Assembly: GCA_963842125.1 (NCBI GenBank)
Contig: CAWJFE010000005.1
Coordinates: forward strand, 1,550,001 to 1,614,000
DNA length: 64,000 nt
Direction of reading: 5' to 3'
Source of the DNA: CAWCWK01 sp963842125
Lineage (GTDB): Bacteria > Pseudomonadota > Alphaproteobacteria > Rhizobiales > CAWCWK01
In this document: one piece after another, positions 25,896 to 33,082 of the stretch
Numbering within the stretch: position 1 is the first letter of the stretch
How the letters are laid out: each line of letters opens with the position of its first letter
The notes under the pieces: model-generated
What the model was told of the DNA's origin: nothing
What the model saw: only the letters and a program-made list of their open reading frames with translations
The model's database searches: none
Program-made: the position numbers and the translations under genes

Positions 25896-26403
25896 TTCTC
25901 GGCCTTTCGCGTCTGATGATGGCCCATCCTCGCGCGCGCGGGCATGACGCGCGGGGCTGGTGCGACCGTCGCGGCGCTGGAAGTAAAAGGCTTTTTTCCT
26001 TAGCCAGCTAGTGAAACGTCGGTGTCGCGCGTTACCCGCGTAGAAGCTGGCCGGGAGGACCCGCACCGCCTCGCAAGCCCCTGTCCCGCGGGTTCGGTCC
26101 TGGCCGGACTCGGGTCGGCGGAGAGGGCGAGACGGGGCGCTGATGCGTGGTCGCCAGGCGGGGCTCGGCGCGGGCGTCTCGCGGCTTGTTGCCGTTGTTG
26201 TTGTTTTGGATTAGCCACGGAGAAAGCGGGATCTAAGAGGGGGAAGCCAAAACAACAACAATAGCAAGATAGCTTGTTATCCTATATATTTCATACGCTT
26301 AGTCCATTCCCCTTGTTGCACTATTGCAGGAATGAGCCCGCACGCGCACCCTCCGCGGTCGATCCTGCAACAACAAGGAGGGTCAAAAACAACAAGCGTC
26401 CCC
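25896..26403. promoter_or_regulatory. 508-bp gap: origin/operator-like region with inverted and iterated repeats
   Basis: No convincing gene. It holds a perfect 15-bp inverted repeat (26,195-26,209 TTGTTGTTGTTTTGG and 26,247-26,261), and four exact CTTGTTG heptamers, two in each orientation (26,185, 26,312, 26,371 and 26,390). It also has an AT-rich stretch around 26,270-26,300 with TTATCCTATATATTTCATAC. Base composition is much lower in GC than the genes. It lies between the primase-helicase stop and the tape-measure cassette, so it may be the element's origin, the cassette promoter/operator, or both. Confidence 0.5.
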
Positions 26404-28746
26404 TCAATCCGGGATACGAAACGACACGCGACTGCCGCTCCCCACGCGCTCGAGCATGCCCGCCTCACAAAGGTCGGCAAGCGCCCGCGATCGCTGGACA
26501 GGATCGGCGCCGAGTTTGAGCGTGGCGCGCGTCAGGACAGAGTTTGCGATCTTTCCGCCCTTTCGCCTCACCTCGGCGATGATGTCGTTGGCGAGTCGAT
26601 GATGTGCCGACGTCGCCATATTGCGCTCGAGCCCTTCTTTCAGCCGCTCAAAAGACGTTCGGGCGACGCCCCACCCCCATGCCAGATCCTCGGCCGTGAC
26701 GGCCTCACTTGCCCGCCCGCGCGCAACGGCTTTGATAGTCGCCAATTTTTGCGCATGAAGGGGGAGGCGGTGGATGAGCGGCGCTAGGGCTTCATCCCGC
26801 GCACAGGCTTGTTTTGCCCATCCAGTAAGCGCCCGCCAATAGACCTCGCCACCGTCGCCCCATGGCACGTGCCGCGGTTGCGGAGACTTCGCCGGGTCGT
26901 CGGCGATGAAGTCGAAGCCACCCGCGGGCATGAGATGCGCGAGACGTAGGCATAGGGCTTCGGGCCGAACGTGGCGGGGCGCGCCTTCTCCTTCGTCGAA
27001 GTCATCATCGGCAACGAATATCAGGAAGCGAGCGAGAAGCCCGTCGTCTACGTTTGCCATAGACAGGCCAGGCCAGAACGTGGCGGGGGTCGACATGCCG
27101 ATGACGGACAGATTCGGGTGCTGAACCGCCGCTCCGTCATCACCGGGAAGTGCCTGCGCGCGAAACTTGCCGTCCCACGCATCGACGCTAGCGCCGTAGA
27201 GCGTAAGGAGGGTCGAGCGGATGTTTCGTGTCCATTGTCCCGCCCGCGCATCGTTCACGGTGCCGAGGAACAAGCCAACTTCGTCGATCGCGAGCAGGCG
27301 GCGCGGGCATCGCTTCAGCATGAGTTCTATAGCGGCGTCCGACGCGACGTCGCCTGTTCCGACAAGGTCCTTCTTGTCGGCGTGCTGCGCTAACGCCTTC
27401 GGCGCCCGCAGATAAGCGTCTTTTCCCGTCCCCGACGCTGCGAGGCCTGCGAGGTAGACGTTAAGGCCTGCATAGGTCGGCGACACATGCGATCTGCCGA
27501 GATAGACCGATAGGAAGCCAAGAGCCGACATTACGGCGAACGCTGGGACGCGCGCCTGCCCCGTGCTCTCCATCCACGCGGCCACCTCGCCGAGCGCCCC
27601 GTCGATGCGGTCTAGGTCAAAGGGCGCGTCATCCGCTTCTGGTGCCCCCTCGAATAGGTCAGGTGTGGGCGCCTCTTCGGCTGCGCCTACGGGACGGGCG
27701 GCCGCGATCAGCCGATCCTGCTCGGCCGGCGATACGTCTGCGAGGTCCCAGCCCTCGGACGCATCGTCGGGGATGTCCACCAAGAGGATGGAAGCCGCGA
27801 CGCCTGTTAGCGCCTCAATGATCGCTGCGGCCTTCCTATCGCCGGACCCGTCGTTGTCGGGGGCCACAACAACGGTCAGGCCGCGCAGGGGCTCAAGGTC
27901 GTGCGCCTCCGGCTGCGCCTTAGCGCCTAGCAGGGTCGTGCCGACGCGGGGCCATGGCGTCGCTTCGATCCGTGCATTGATCCGCGCGAGCGCATCATGA
28001 TCGCCAGCCGCCCACGCGGCTTGACCTTGGCGATGAAGCTCCGGGTCCGGGCTCCCTCGCCGCGACACTGCCTCAGCCACTTTCGGACCCTCGGCGAAGA
28101 CGACGATGCCGGCGGTCTTCAAGCGGTGCGCGGCGTAGAGGGGGATTGGTTCGGAAGGGGCGCCGATTTTGTATAGAGGTTCGCCGTCTGGATAGAAGCC
28201 TACAACGTGCGCGGGCCGAAGATCCTTCGGTCGGTCGGCATACTCAGTCCGTAGTTCGGCACCGACGACGCGTCCGTTCAGGTCGTGCCAGCGATACTCG
28301 GCAAAAGCAGTCGGCCCGGACGGCTCGGCATTCGCGGCCGCCTCAAGCCCCGCAAGCTCGTCATCCGTGAGAGCGGGGCGCACCTCGCCAGCAACGCCGA
28401 GATGCCGACCCATCGCCGCGAGGAGTGCGGGGAAGTCGGCCCGCGCGTCCATGTTCTCGGCGTGTGCGTAGAGCGCGAACACGTCGCCGCCCTCGCCGGT
28501 CGCGTGGTCGTGCCATTGCCCGGCCCGGGGACCATCCAGGGCGATGTGGAGCGTGCCGCGCTCGCGCGCGCCTTTCCGGCTCTCGCCGCCAGGACCGTCG
28601 CCGACATAGGCGACGCCGCGTTCGACTTTGGCGTTCGGGTAGAGCGATCGGACGAAGCTGGCTACGTCAGAGAGGACGGCGTCGCGGACGGCGTCGCGTG
28701 CGGGGGCGGACCCGCCCGCTCGCGGTGCGAGTGTGGTGCTACTCAT
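26404..28746 (-). CDS. Toprim primase-helicase (DUF3987-type)
   Basis: A 780-aa replication protein. Residues 62-92 (GTLHIALDGPRAGQWHDHAT then GEGGDVFALY) are the N-terminal segment common to phage and plasmid primases. A Toprim domain follows with VVFAEGPKVAEA (Glu219) and VVVAPDNDGSGDRKA (Asp297/Asp299). A P-loop ATPase has Walker A GLAASGTGKDAYL near 434-446 and Walker B RRLLAIDEVG near 482-491. The C-terminal 90 residues look like a winged helix. It probably starts and unwinds element DNA during autonomous replication, like the P4 alpha protein in role. A GGAAGG ribosome site precedes the ATG. Confidence 0.88.
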   Translation of the reverse strand: MSSTTLAPRAGGSAPARDAVRDAVLSDVASFVRSLYPNAKVERGVAYVGDGPGGESRKGARERGTLHIALDGPRAGQWHDHATGEGGDVFALYAHAENMDARADFPALLAAMGRHLGVAGEVRPALTDDELAGLEAAANAEPSGPTAFAEYRWHDLNGRVVGAELRTEYADRPKDLRPAHVVGFYPDGEPLYKIGAPSEPIPLYAAHRLKTAGIVVFAEGPKVAEAVSRRGSPDPELHRQGQAAWAAGDHDALARINARIEATPWPRVGTTLLGAKAQPEAHDLEPLRGLTVVVAPDNDGSGDRKAAAIIEALTGVAASILLVDIPDDASEGWDLADVSPAEQDRLIAAARPVGAAEEAPTPDLFEGAPEADDAPFDLDRIDGALGEVAAWMESTGQARVPAFAVMSALGFLSVYLGRSHVSPTYAGLNVYLAGLAASGTGKDAYLRAPKALAQHADKKDLVGTGDVASDAAIELMLKRCPRRLLAIDEVGLFLGTVNDARAGQWTRNIRSTLLTLYGASVDAWDGKFRAQALPGDDGAAVQHPNLSVIGMSTPATFWPGLSMANVDDGLLARFLIFVADDDFDEGEGAPRHVRPEALCLRLAHLMPAGGFDFIADDPAKSPQPRHVPWGDGGEVYWRALTGWAKQACARDEALAPLIHRLPLHAQKLATIKAVARGRASEAVTAEDLAWGWGVARTSFERLKEGLERNMATSAHHRLANDIIAEVRRKGGKIANSVLTRATLKLGADPVQRSRALADLCEAGMLERVGSGSRVSFRIPD

Positions 28747-28784
28747 TGTTTGCCTTCCAAGGCGCGTTCATGATGATGAGAACG

Positions 28785-28818
28785 GCCCGCGCTACCACTG
28801 TCGTAGCGCGGGCTTTTT
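28785..28818 (+). terminator. Rho-independent-type hairpin reading plus strand
   Basis: Perfect 11-bp stem GCCCGCGCTAC (28,785-28,795) / GTAGCGCGGGC (28,803-28,813) with a 7-nt loop, followed by TTTTT on the plus strand. All neighbouring genes read on the minus strand, so the T-tract faces the wrong way for them; it would stop antisense transcription, or act in the minus-strand mRNA as a processing or attenuation hairpin between two operon genes. Confidence 0.6.
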
Positions 28819-28825
28819 CGTGCCG

Positions 28826-29506
28826 TCAGGCGGCGCGCCACTTCGGCAGGTTGATTTCCGCCAGACGCATCGGCATATCGCGGCCCTGCGACTCGATGGT
28901 CACGCCTTCGGCCACGGCCTCCGGCCCTTCGTCGCCGAGCCGAACAACGCCGGCCTTCAACGCCTCGCCGAGGCCGCCCTGGAACACGCCTCCCTCGGGG
29001 TTTGGCCAGTTGATCCGCCAAGTTTCCTCGCCTTGACGCTGTTCCCGCTCTGGATCAGGCAGAACACCGATGCGCAGTCCGACGGCCTCCGCGCGGAAGC
29101 CCAACAGCCGAGCGCCGTCGTCCTGTTTAGTCAGCTCGGCGATCGCCTCGCGCAGGGCCTCCAGGTGATTCCGCGCTCGCTCTACCACGGCGACGCGGGG
29201 CTCGTGGTGCGCCTTGCGGAGATCTGCAATCTCGGCTCGAACGCGATCGCGAAGTTCACGCCTTTCGGCCTCCGAACGATGCGCCCGGCGTCCTTCCAGG
29301 ATCTCAGCGCGCGTTGCTACCGTTCGTTCGATCCTGGCGACGGCCGCGTCGGCCTTGTCCGCGGCTTTATCATCGGCGCGGCCAACGGCTGCGGTTCGTT
29401 CCTCGCCAGCACTCCGTAGCTTGTCATGCAGTTCTGCTAACTCGGCCTCGCGGCGCGTGATGTCGGCCGAGATGGCGGCGGCGGTTTCAGCAGTCTCGGC
29501 GGTCAT
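28826..29506 (-). CDS. Unknown coiled-coil protein
   Basis: A 226-aa protein. The first 135 residues are strongly helical and charged with heptad-like spacing (ITRREAELAELHDKLRSAGE, then RAEIADLRKAHHEPRVAVVE and RNHLEALREAIAELTKQ). A short globular tail follows (WRINWPNPEGGVFQGGLGEA), ending LPKWRAA. I recognise no family. Its start overlaps the stop of the upstream 58-aa gene by 4 bp (ATGA), so the two are translated together. Possible roles are a replication accessory or a scaffold; neither is supported by a motif. Confidence 0.6.
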   Translation of the reverse strand: MTAETAETAAAISADITRREAELAELHDKLRSAGEERTAAVGRADDKAADKADAAVARIERTVATRAEILEGRRAHRSEAERRELRDRVRAEIADLRKAHHEPRVAVVERARNHLEALREAIAELTKQDDGARLLGFRAEAVGLRIGVLPDPEREQRQGEETWRINWPNPEGGVFQGGLGEALKAGVVRLGDEGPEAVAEGVTIESQGRDMPMRLAEINLPKWRAA

Positions 29507-29679
29507 TGCGCGCCCTCCTCCTTCAGTTCCGCAAGGGCGGCCTGCGCTCGTTCGCCTGCCTCGATGGCGGCACTGATGCGGCCGTCGTCGTCTAGTAGGT
29601 CTTGATGAGTGACAGCGAGCGCGACCAGCGCCGCGACGGCGGCCTGCAGCGCGGCGAGGGGACGAGGGTTAGGCTGCAT
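29503..29679 (-). CDS. Unknown 58-aa helical protein
   Basis: It starts at ATG 29,677-29,679 (MQPNPRPLAALQAAVAALVA), overlaps the excisionase-like gene by 11 bp and the following coiled-coil gene by 4 bp. The peptide has one Ala/Val/Leu-rich helix and an acidic, Glu-rich end (AQAALAELKEEGAQ). There is no recognisable domain. The tight coupling on both sides supports real translation. Confidence 0.5.
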   Translation of the reverse strand: MQPNPRPLAALQAAVAALVALAVTHQDLLDDDGRISAAIEAGERAQAALAELKEEGAQ

Positions 29680-29902
29680 TGGCGCGCCCTCCTGTCGAGG
29701 TGGATCGGTGTGTATTGTCCGCGACGAACCGCGCAATGGCCTCGGGCGTGTAGGCGACCCTATGGCCGACTTTCACGAAGTCAGGACCGCCGCCGCGAAC
29801 ACGCCAAAGGGCGAGCGTGGCCGGTTTGGTTCGTAGGCTCTTCGCTGCCTCTTCCGGCGTAAGTAGGACGATATCAACGTCGTTCTTGTCTGTGTCTCTC
29901 AC
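29669..29902 (-). CDS. Excisionase / AlpA-like winged-helix DNA-binding protein
   Basis: A 77-aa protein starting at GTG 29,900-29,902. LLTPEEAAKSLRTKPATLAL then WRVRGGGPDFVKVGHRVAYT followed by PEAIARFV is the HTH_17 / MerR-like winged-helix pattern of excisionases and AlpA regulators. The role is inferred: directionality factor for the integrase, or activator of element genes. Its ribosome site AAGGAG lies inside one arm of a 10-bp inverted repeat (29,908-29,937), suggesting translational or transcriptional control. Confidence 0.8.
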   Translation of the reverse strand: MRDTDKNDVDIVLLTPEEAAKSLRTKPATLALWRVRGGGPDFVKVGHRVAYTPEAIARFVADNTHRSTSTGGRANAA

Positions 29903-29907
29903 GACAC

Positions 29908-29937
29908 CTTCTCCTTGTATGGATCGACAAGGAGAAG
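29908..29937 (-). promoter_or_regulatory. 10-bp perfect inverted repeat covering the excisionase ribosome site
   Basis: CTTCTCCTTG (29,908-29,917) and CAAGGAGAAG (29,928-29,937) are exact complements with a 10-nt loop. In the minus-strand mRNA the downstream arm is CAAGGAGAAG, whose AAGGAG is the Shine-Dalgarno sequence of the gene starting at 29,902. Folding would hide it; as DNA it could be an operator. Confidence 0.6.
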
Positions 29938-29991
29938 CGTAGTTTAAAGGGCCTCTGAACCGAAGTTCTACTTAGCGCGCGTTGTCACAAG

Positions 29992-30807
29992 TTAGCGCGC
30001 GCGGCTTTTTCTCTTACGCCACCCTGGCAGGTCGTGGACTGCCTTACGTACTGACGTATCGCCGGCGGTTCCTCCAAAGCGCCTATGCACCTCTTGATGG
30101 ACGGCCTCGACCTGATCGCCCTGATTTGGCGTGTCTTCTCCCAAGTGACCAAACAGCTCCCACCAGACCTTCCGAATGCGTGGGAGACTGCCGCTAAGCA
30201 CTTCCGGCGGTGGCGGGGCTCCGGTCAGGTCGGCCATCGGGGTGCTCGGTGCAGCCGCTGTGTCGCCTGGCTCCGCGATGTGCACCGAATGAAACGTCGG
30301 CGCGCCCTCCCCAGGCACCCTCACCACGCCCGAGCCGAAGTCCAACGACAAGCCACTGCGCTCGGGATCAATTGGCGGATATGTTGGGCCGGCTGTCTCT
30401 CCCCAGAAAACGTCATCGCTCTGGCGCGCCGCCTCCCACGTGTGGGGCCCTATCCTCTCGAATGGTGCCGCAACATGTCCACGTTGCCCCCACGCCTCTA
30501 GTGAGCCACGTCGAACCAAGCTGTCGATCCCCCACAACCCTGCTTGAGCGGCACTGACTGCCGAACACCATGGCCGGAAGCCGAGGGACCGCGCATCCGT
30601 CTCCAAGAATGCAAGATGATACGCAGGCATTGTTTTACCATCGTGCTTAAAGCCATGCTCGTTTAGCGCGATGGTCGCGACCTCCGCTCGCCGCTGCGGG
30701 TTCATCTCAGCGTAGCTCGAGAGGCGCGCCCGCATCGCCTCCAGCGCGAACGCCTCCGGCGCCTCTCGCAATGGCACCCACCCGGGCTGGATCTCGTCAA
30801 ACGTCAT
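29992..30807 (-). CDS. Unknown 271-aa element protein next to integrase
   Basis: It opens MTFDEIQPGWVPLREAPEAF and has a helical first third, with the segment KTMPAYHLAFLETDARSLGF near residue 60. A Pro-rich linker lies around residues 180-205. The basic C-terminus (VRKAVHDLPGWRKRKSRAR) with a helical stretch before it could bind DNA. No family is recognised. Its start overlaps the integrase stop by 11 bp, so it is expressed with the integrase. A direct repeat TTAGCGCGCG occurs at its stop codon and again about 20 bp downstream. Confidence 0.55.
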   Translation of the reverse strand: MTFDEIQPGWVPLREAPEAFALEAMRARLSSYAEMNPQRRAEVATIALNEHGFKHDGKTMPAYHLAFLETDARSLGFRPWCSAVSAAQAGLWGIDSLVRRGSLEAWGQRGHVAAPFERIGPHTWEAARQSDDVFWGETAGPTYPPIDPERSGLSLDFGSGVVRVPGEGAPTFHSVHIAEPGDTAAAPSTPMADLTGAPPPPEVLSGSLPRIRKVWWELFGHLGEDTPNQGDQVEAVHQEVHRRFGGTAGDTSVRKAVHDLPGWRKRKSRAR

Positions 30808-32041
30808 CGTTCGCCCTCATCGCCTCGGCGATCGCGTCGGCCACATGGTCAGCGGCTTCGATCAAGACGGCGTCCAAATGATGCACGTACCGGCTTGTCA
30901 CGCTTCCGCCCGCGTGGCCCAACAGAGCACCGATGGCCAGCGGAGACAGGCCGAGGTCGCCGCCGATCGAAGCGAAGCTATGCCTAAGCGTGTGCGCCCC
31001 AACTCCCGCAAGCTCGGCCCGTGCCATGACACGGCGCACGCCGTTGCGCAGTCCTCCATAGGGCTTCGTCGTATCGCGAACGCCGGTCAGCACGAACGCG
31101 CCGTTACGCGGCAGGGCGTCGAGAACGGCCACGGCTGCAGTGCCTAGCGGGCGAACGCTTGCACCCTCTTTTGAGTCCGCGAGACGAAGGGCGCGCCCCT
31201 CAAGATCCACCGCGTCCCATGTAAGCCCTTGGATCTCGCCGCGCCGGCAGCCCGTAAGTGCCAATAGACGGACACCTGCCACGGCCTGCCAGGGCTCGCC
31301 ATCCGCCTCGGCATCTCGCAGGGCCGCCCCCAACGCGGTGAAGTCCTTCGCCGTCAAACGTCGCGTTCGCGTCTCACCAGCCGGTCGCTTCACGCCTGTG
31401 GCGGGGTTACTGGCAATGATCCCTTGCGCGATGGCATAGGCCAGGATCGCGCCGAGCAAGCCGACAGTCCGCGCCGCCGTGCCTGTGCCCCCTGTTACAA
31501 CCGCCTTGCCGCGGAGCCCTGTTTTAGCGACTGTGGCCGTCTTACCAGCAGAGACGTCCGCTATGAAGCGCACGATATCCGGCGGGGTGAGGCTGTCGAC
31601 GCGCCGCCGGCCCAGCAGCGGGACGATGTGCCGTTCGATCCGGCCGCGATCGGTCGCAAGCGTTGAATCCTTCTTGGCTCTGCCGCGCTTGCCGAGGGGT
31701 GCGCCGGCCTCGGCATCCTTTAAGTATGCCGCGCATAGCTGGGCGACAGTCTCGGCCCGCGCCGCCTTTGCCTTCTCGAGCGCGGGGTCGGCACCTGTAG
31801 CGATTGCGCCGAGGTGAGCGCGGGCAAGGCGTCGTGCCTCGTCTGGAGTGATGTCGGGATGGCGGCCAATCGTCAGCCAACGCTGGTCGCGCCAGGCCCG
31901 ATATTTCAGCGCGTAAGTCTTCCGGCCACTTGGTGCGATCCGTAGACCGAAGCCGCGCAACTCGGCGTCCCATAGCGTCCATCGGGTTCCGCGCGGCTCG
32001 GCGCTATCAACCCTGCGCTTGGTGATTTTGACGGCTTCCAT
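30797..32041 (-). CDS. P4-type tyrosine integrase
   Basis: A 414-aa site-specific recombinase. The N-terminal arm-binding DUF4102-like domain is seen in LWDAELRGFGLRIAPSGRKT with IGRHPDITPDEARRLAR. A core-binding SAM-like domain spans about residues 100-200. The catalytic residues are all present: the first Arg in ALTGCRRGEIQGL, HxxR in HTLRHSFAS, and His and Tyr in LLGHAGGSVTSRYVHH. I start at ATG 32,039-32,041 rather than the GTG ten codons upstream, because GGTAGCC arm repeats overlap that leader. It reads inward from attR, as is usual for tRNA-targeting elements. Confidence 0.95.
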   Translation of the reverse strand: MEAVKITKRRVDSAEPRGTRWTLWDAELRGFGLRIAPSGRKTYALKYRAWRDQRWLTIGRHPDITPDEARRLARAHLGAIATGADPALEKAKAARAETVAQLCAAYLKDAEAGAPLGKRGRAKKDSTLATDRGRIERHIVPLLGRRRVDSLTPPDIVRFIADVSAGKTATVAKTGLRGKAVVTGGTGTAARTVGLLGAILAYAIAQGIIASNPATGVKRPAGETRTRRLTAKDFTALGAALRDAEADGEPWQAVAGVRLLALTGCRRGEIQGLTWDAVDLEGRALRLADSKEGASVRPLGTAAVAVLDALPRNGAFVLTGVRDTTKPYGGLRNGVRRVMARAELAGVGAHTLRHSFASIGGDLGLSPLAIGALLGHAGGSVTSRYVHHLDAVLIEAADHVADAIAEAMRANDDV

Positions 32042-32080
32042 GGCTACCACGATTGATCGTCTGGCTACCACATGGCTACC
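32042..32080 (+). repeat. Right arm-type sites (three GGCTACC repeats) with central palindrome
   Basis: GGCTACC occurs at 32,042, 32,063 and 32,074, spaced 21 and 11 bp, that is two turns and one turn of the helix. The last two form the same 18-bp unit as near attL. Between the first and second is a palindrome ACGAT-TG-ATCGT (32,049-32,060). The cluster covers the start of the integrase gene, so bound integrase could repress its own expression. Confidence 0.7.
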
Positions 32081-32130
32081 AAATTAGCTCGATCTGGCCA
32101 ATCCTAGATCAACGTCGTCCAATAGGTGCG

Positions 32131-32164
32131 ACGCCTACATGGTGCATAAACGCCTGGTGCATAA
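32131..32164 (+). repeat. Direct repeat ACGCCT(acat)GGTGCATAA near attR
   Basis: ACGCCTACATGGTGCATAA at 32,131-32,149 is followed at once by ACGCCTGGTGCATAA at 32,150-32,164; the 10-mer TGGTGCATAA is exact in both with a 15-bp period. It lies between the integrase arm sites and attR. It may be a binding site for the excisionase or a host factor. Confidence 0.5.
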
Positions 32165-32217
32165 TGATAAATCAATACAAACGAACTTAGACTGACCTGC
32201 GCTCTTGCCGAGACCCT

Positions 32218-32267
32218 TGCCTTCACACGGCAGGGGTCACAGGTTCAATCCCTGTTACACCCACCAT
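32218..32267 (+). repeat. attR: right copy of 50-bp attachment repeat
   Basis: It is an exact copy of the tRNA-Val 3' half from the anticodon stem through CCA plus one base. It lacks the acceptor 5' strand and D arm, so it is not a functional tRNA; it is the displaced original 3' end of the chromosomal gene. Confidence 0.95.
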
Positions 32268-32302
32268 CTTCTCGTTTTATCTTAGGCTCTTACAGCCGTG
32301 AC

Positions 32303-33082
32303 TTAGCGGAACTTCGGCGCCCTCTTCTCCTTGAACGCCGACAGACCTTCGATGAAGTCCGGATCGTGACCGAGGTCGCGTTGGCCATCACGCTCCAAGG
32401 CAAGCTGCGCGTCGAGGTCGTTCGTTACGCTGGCGCGGACGGCATGACGCATCGCGCGAATGGCGGCCTGCGGCCCTCCCGCTATCTTGATCGCGAGGCC
32501 ACGCGCGGTCGCCTCCAACTCGGCGAGCGGTACGGCCTTCCATACGAGGCCCCAACCAGCTGCGGTACGGCCGTCGATCGGCTCGCCCGTCAGCATCAGT
32601 CCAAGTGCGCGTTGGCGGCCGACAAGGTTCGGAATCGTATGCGTTCCGCCGGCGTCCGGCATCAGCGCGATACGAACGAACGCCTGATCGAAAAGCGCGT
32701 CTTCGGCCGTGACGCACAGGTCGCAAGCGAGCGCGATATTGGCCGACGCGCCGGCCGCGACGCCGTGAACGACAGAGATTGTGGGGATTGGATAGGACGC
32801 GAGGCGTTTGATCAGCGGGTTGTAGTCCTCGTCCAGCGAAAGACCGAGATCGATTGCATCGGGGTCCGCAAAGAGCGCCTCGCCAAGGTCCTGGCCTGCG
32901 CTGAAGGCTCGCCCCTCACCCGACATGAGGAGCACCCGCGCTCCACTGGCTTCGACCTCGTCGAGCGCCGCCCGCAGCCTGGCATGAACCGCCCGGTTGA
33001 TCGCGTTGAGCTTGGCCGGCCTATTAAGGCGGATATGCGCGATCGGGCCTTCGATGTCGCAAAGAACGCTGTCGTCCGTCAT
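32303..33082 (-). CDS. Enoyl-CoA hydratase/isomerase family protein (PaaG-like)
   Basis: A 259-aa crotonase-fold enzyme. The oxyanion-hole regions are GEGRAFSAGQDLGE near residue 60 and VHGVAAGASANIALACDL near 110. The acid/base region reads VRIALMPDAGGTHTIPNLVG near 135, resembling PaaG, which has one catalytic Asp (here in PDAGG), rather than the two Glu residues of true hydratases. Ring-opening or isomerisation of an acyl-CoA is therefore plausible; the exact substrate cannot be read. The ATG at 33,080-33,082 overlaps the upstream UDG-like stop (ATGA). It is the first chromosomal gene after the element. Confidence 0.88.
   Translation of the reverse strand: MTDDSVLCDIEGPIAHIRLNRPAKLNAINRAVHARLRAALDEVEASGARVLLMSGEGRAFSAGQDLGEALFADPDAIDLGLSLDEDYNPLIKRLASYPIPTISVVHGVAAGASANIALACDLCVTAEDALFDQAFVRIALMPDAGGTHTIPNLVGRQRALGLMLTGEPIDGRTAAGWGLVWKAVPLAELEATARGLAIKIAGGPQAAIRAMRHAVRASVTNDLDAQLALERDGQRDLGHDPDFIEGLSAFKEKRAPKFR

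Larger units (their letters stand above)
20273..32267. mobile_element. Integrated phage satellite-like element at tRNA-Val(CAC), about 11.9 kb
   Basis: Perfect 50-bp direct repeats (20,273-20,322 and 32,218-32,267) define the ends. A P4-type integrase reads inward from the right end. Next to it are an unknown 271-aa gene, an excisionase-like gene, two unknown genes and a Toprim primase-helicase. Then come an origin-like region, a three-gene cassette with a tape measure protein and a head-tail-joining-like protein, a structured non-coding stretch, a region with DnaA boxes, a zinc-ribbon protein and a SRAP protein. No terminase, portal, major capsid, tail tube, baseplate or lysis gene is visible. 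All long ORFs look intact. It could be a phage satellite, an integrative replicon that captured phage genes, or a reduced prophage. Confidence 0.9.

Noticed and set aside
32218..32267. Second tRNA-Val gene
   Set aside because: Only the 3' half is present; no acceptor 5' strand or D arm. It is the attR repeat.
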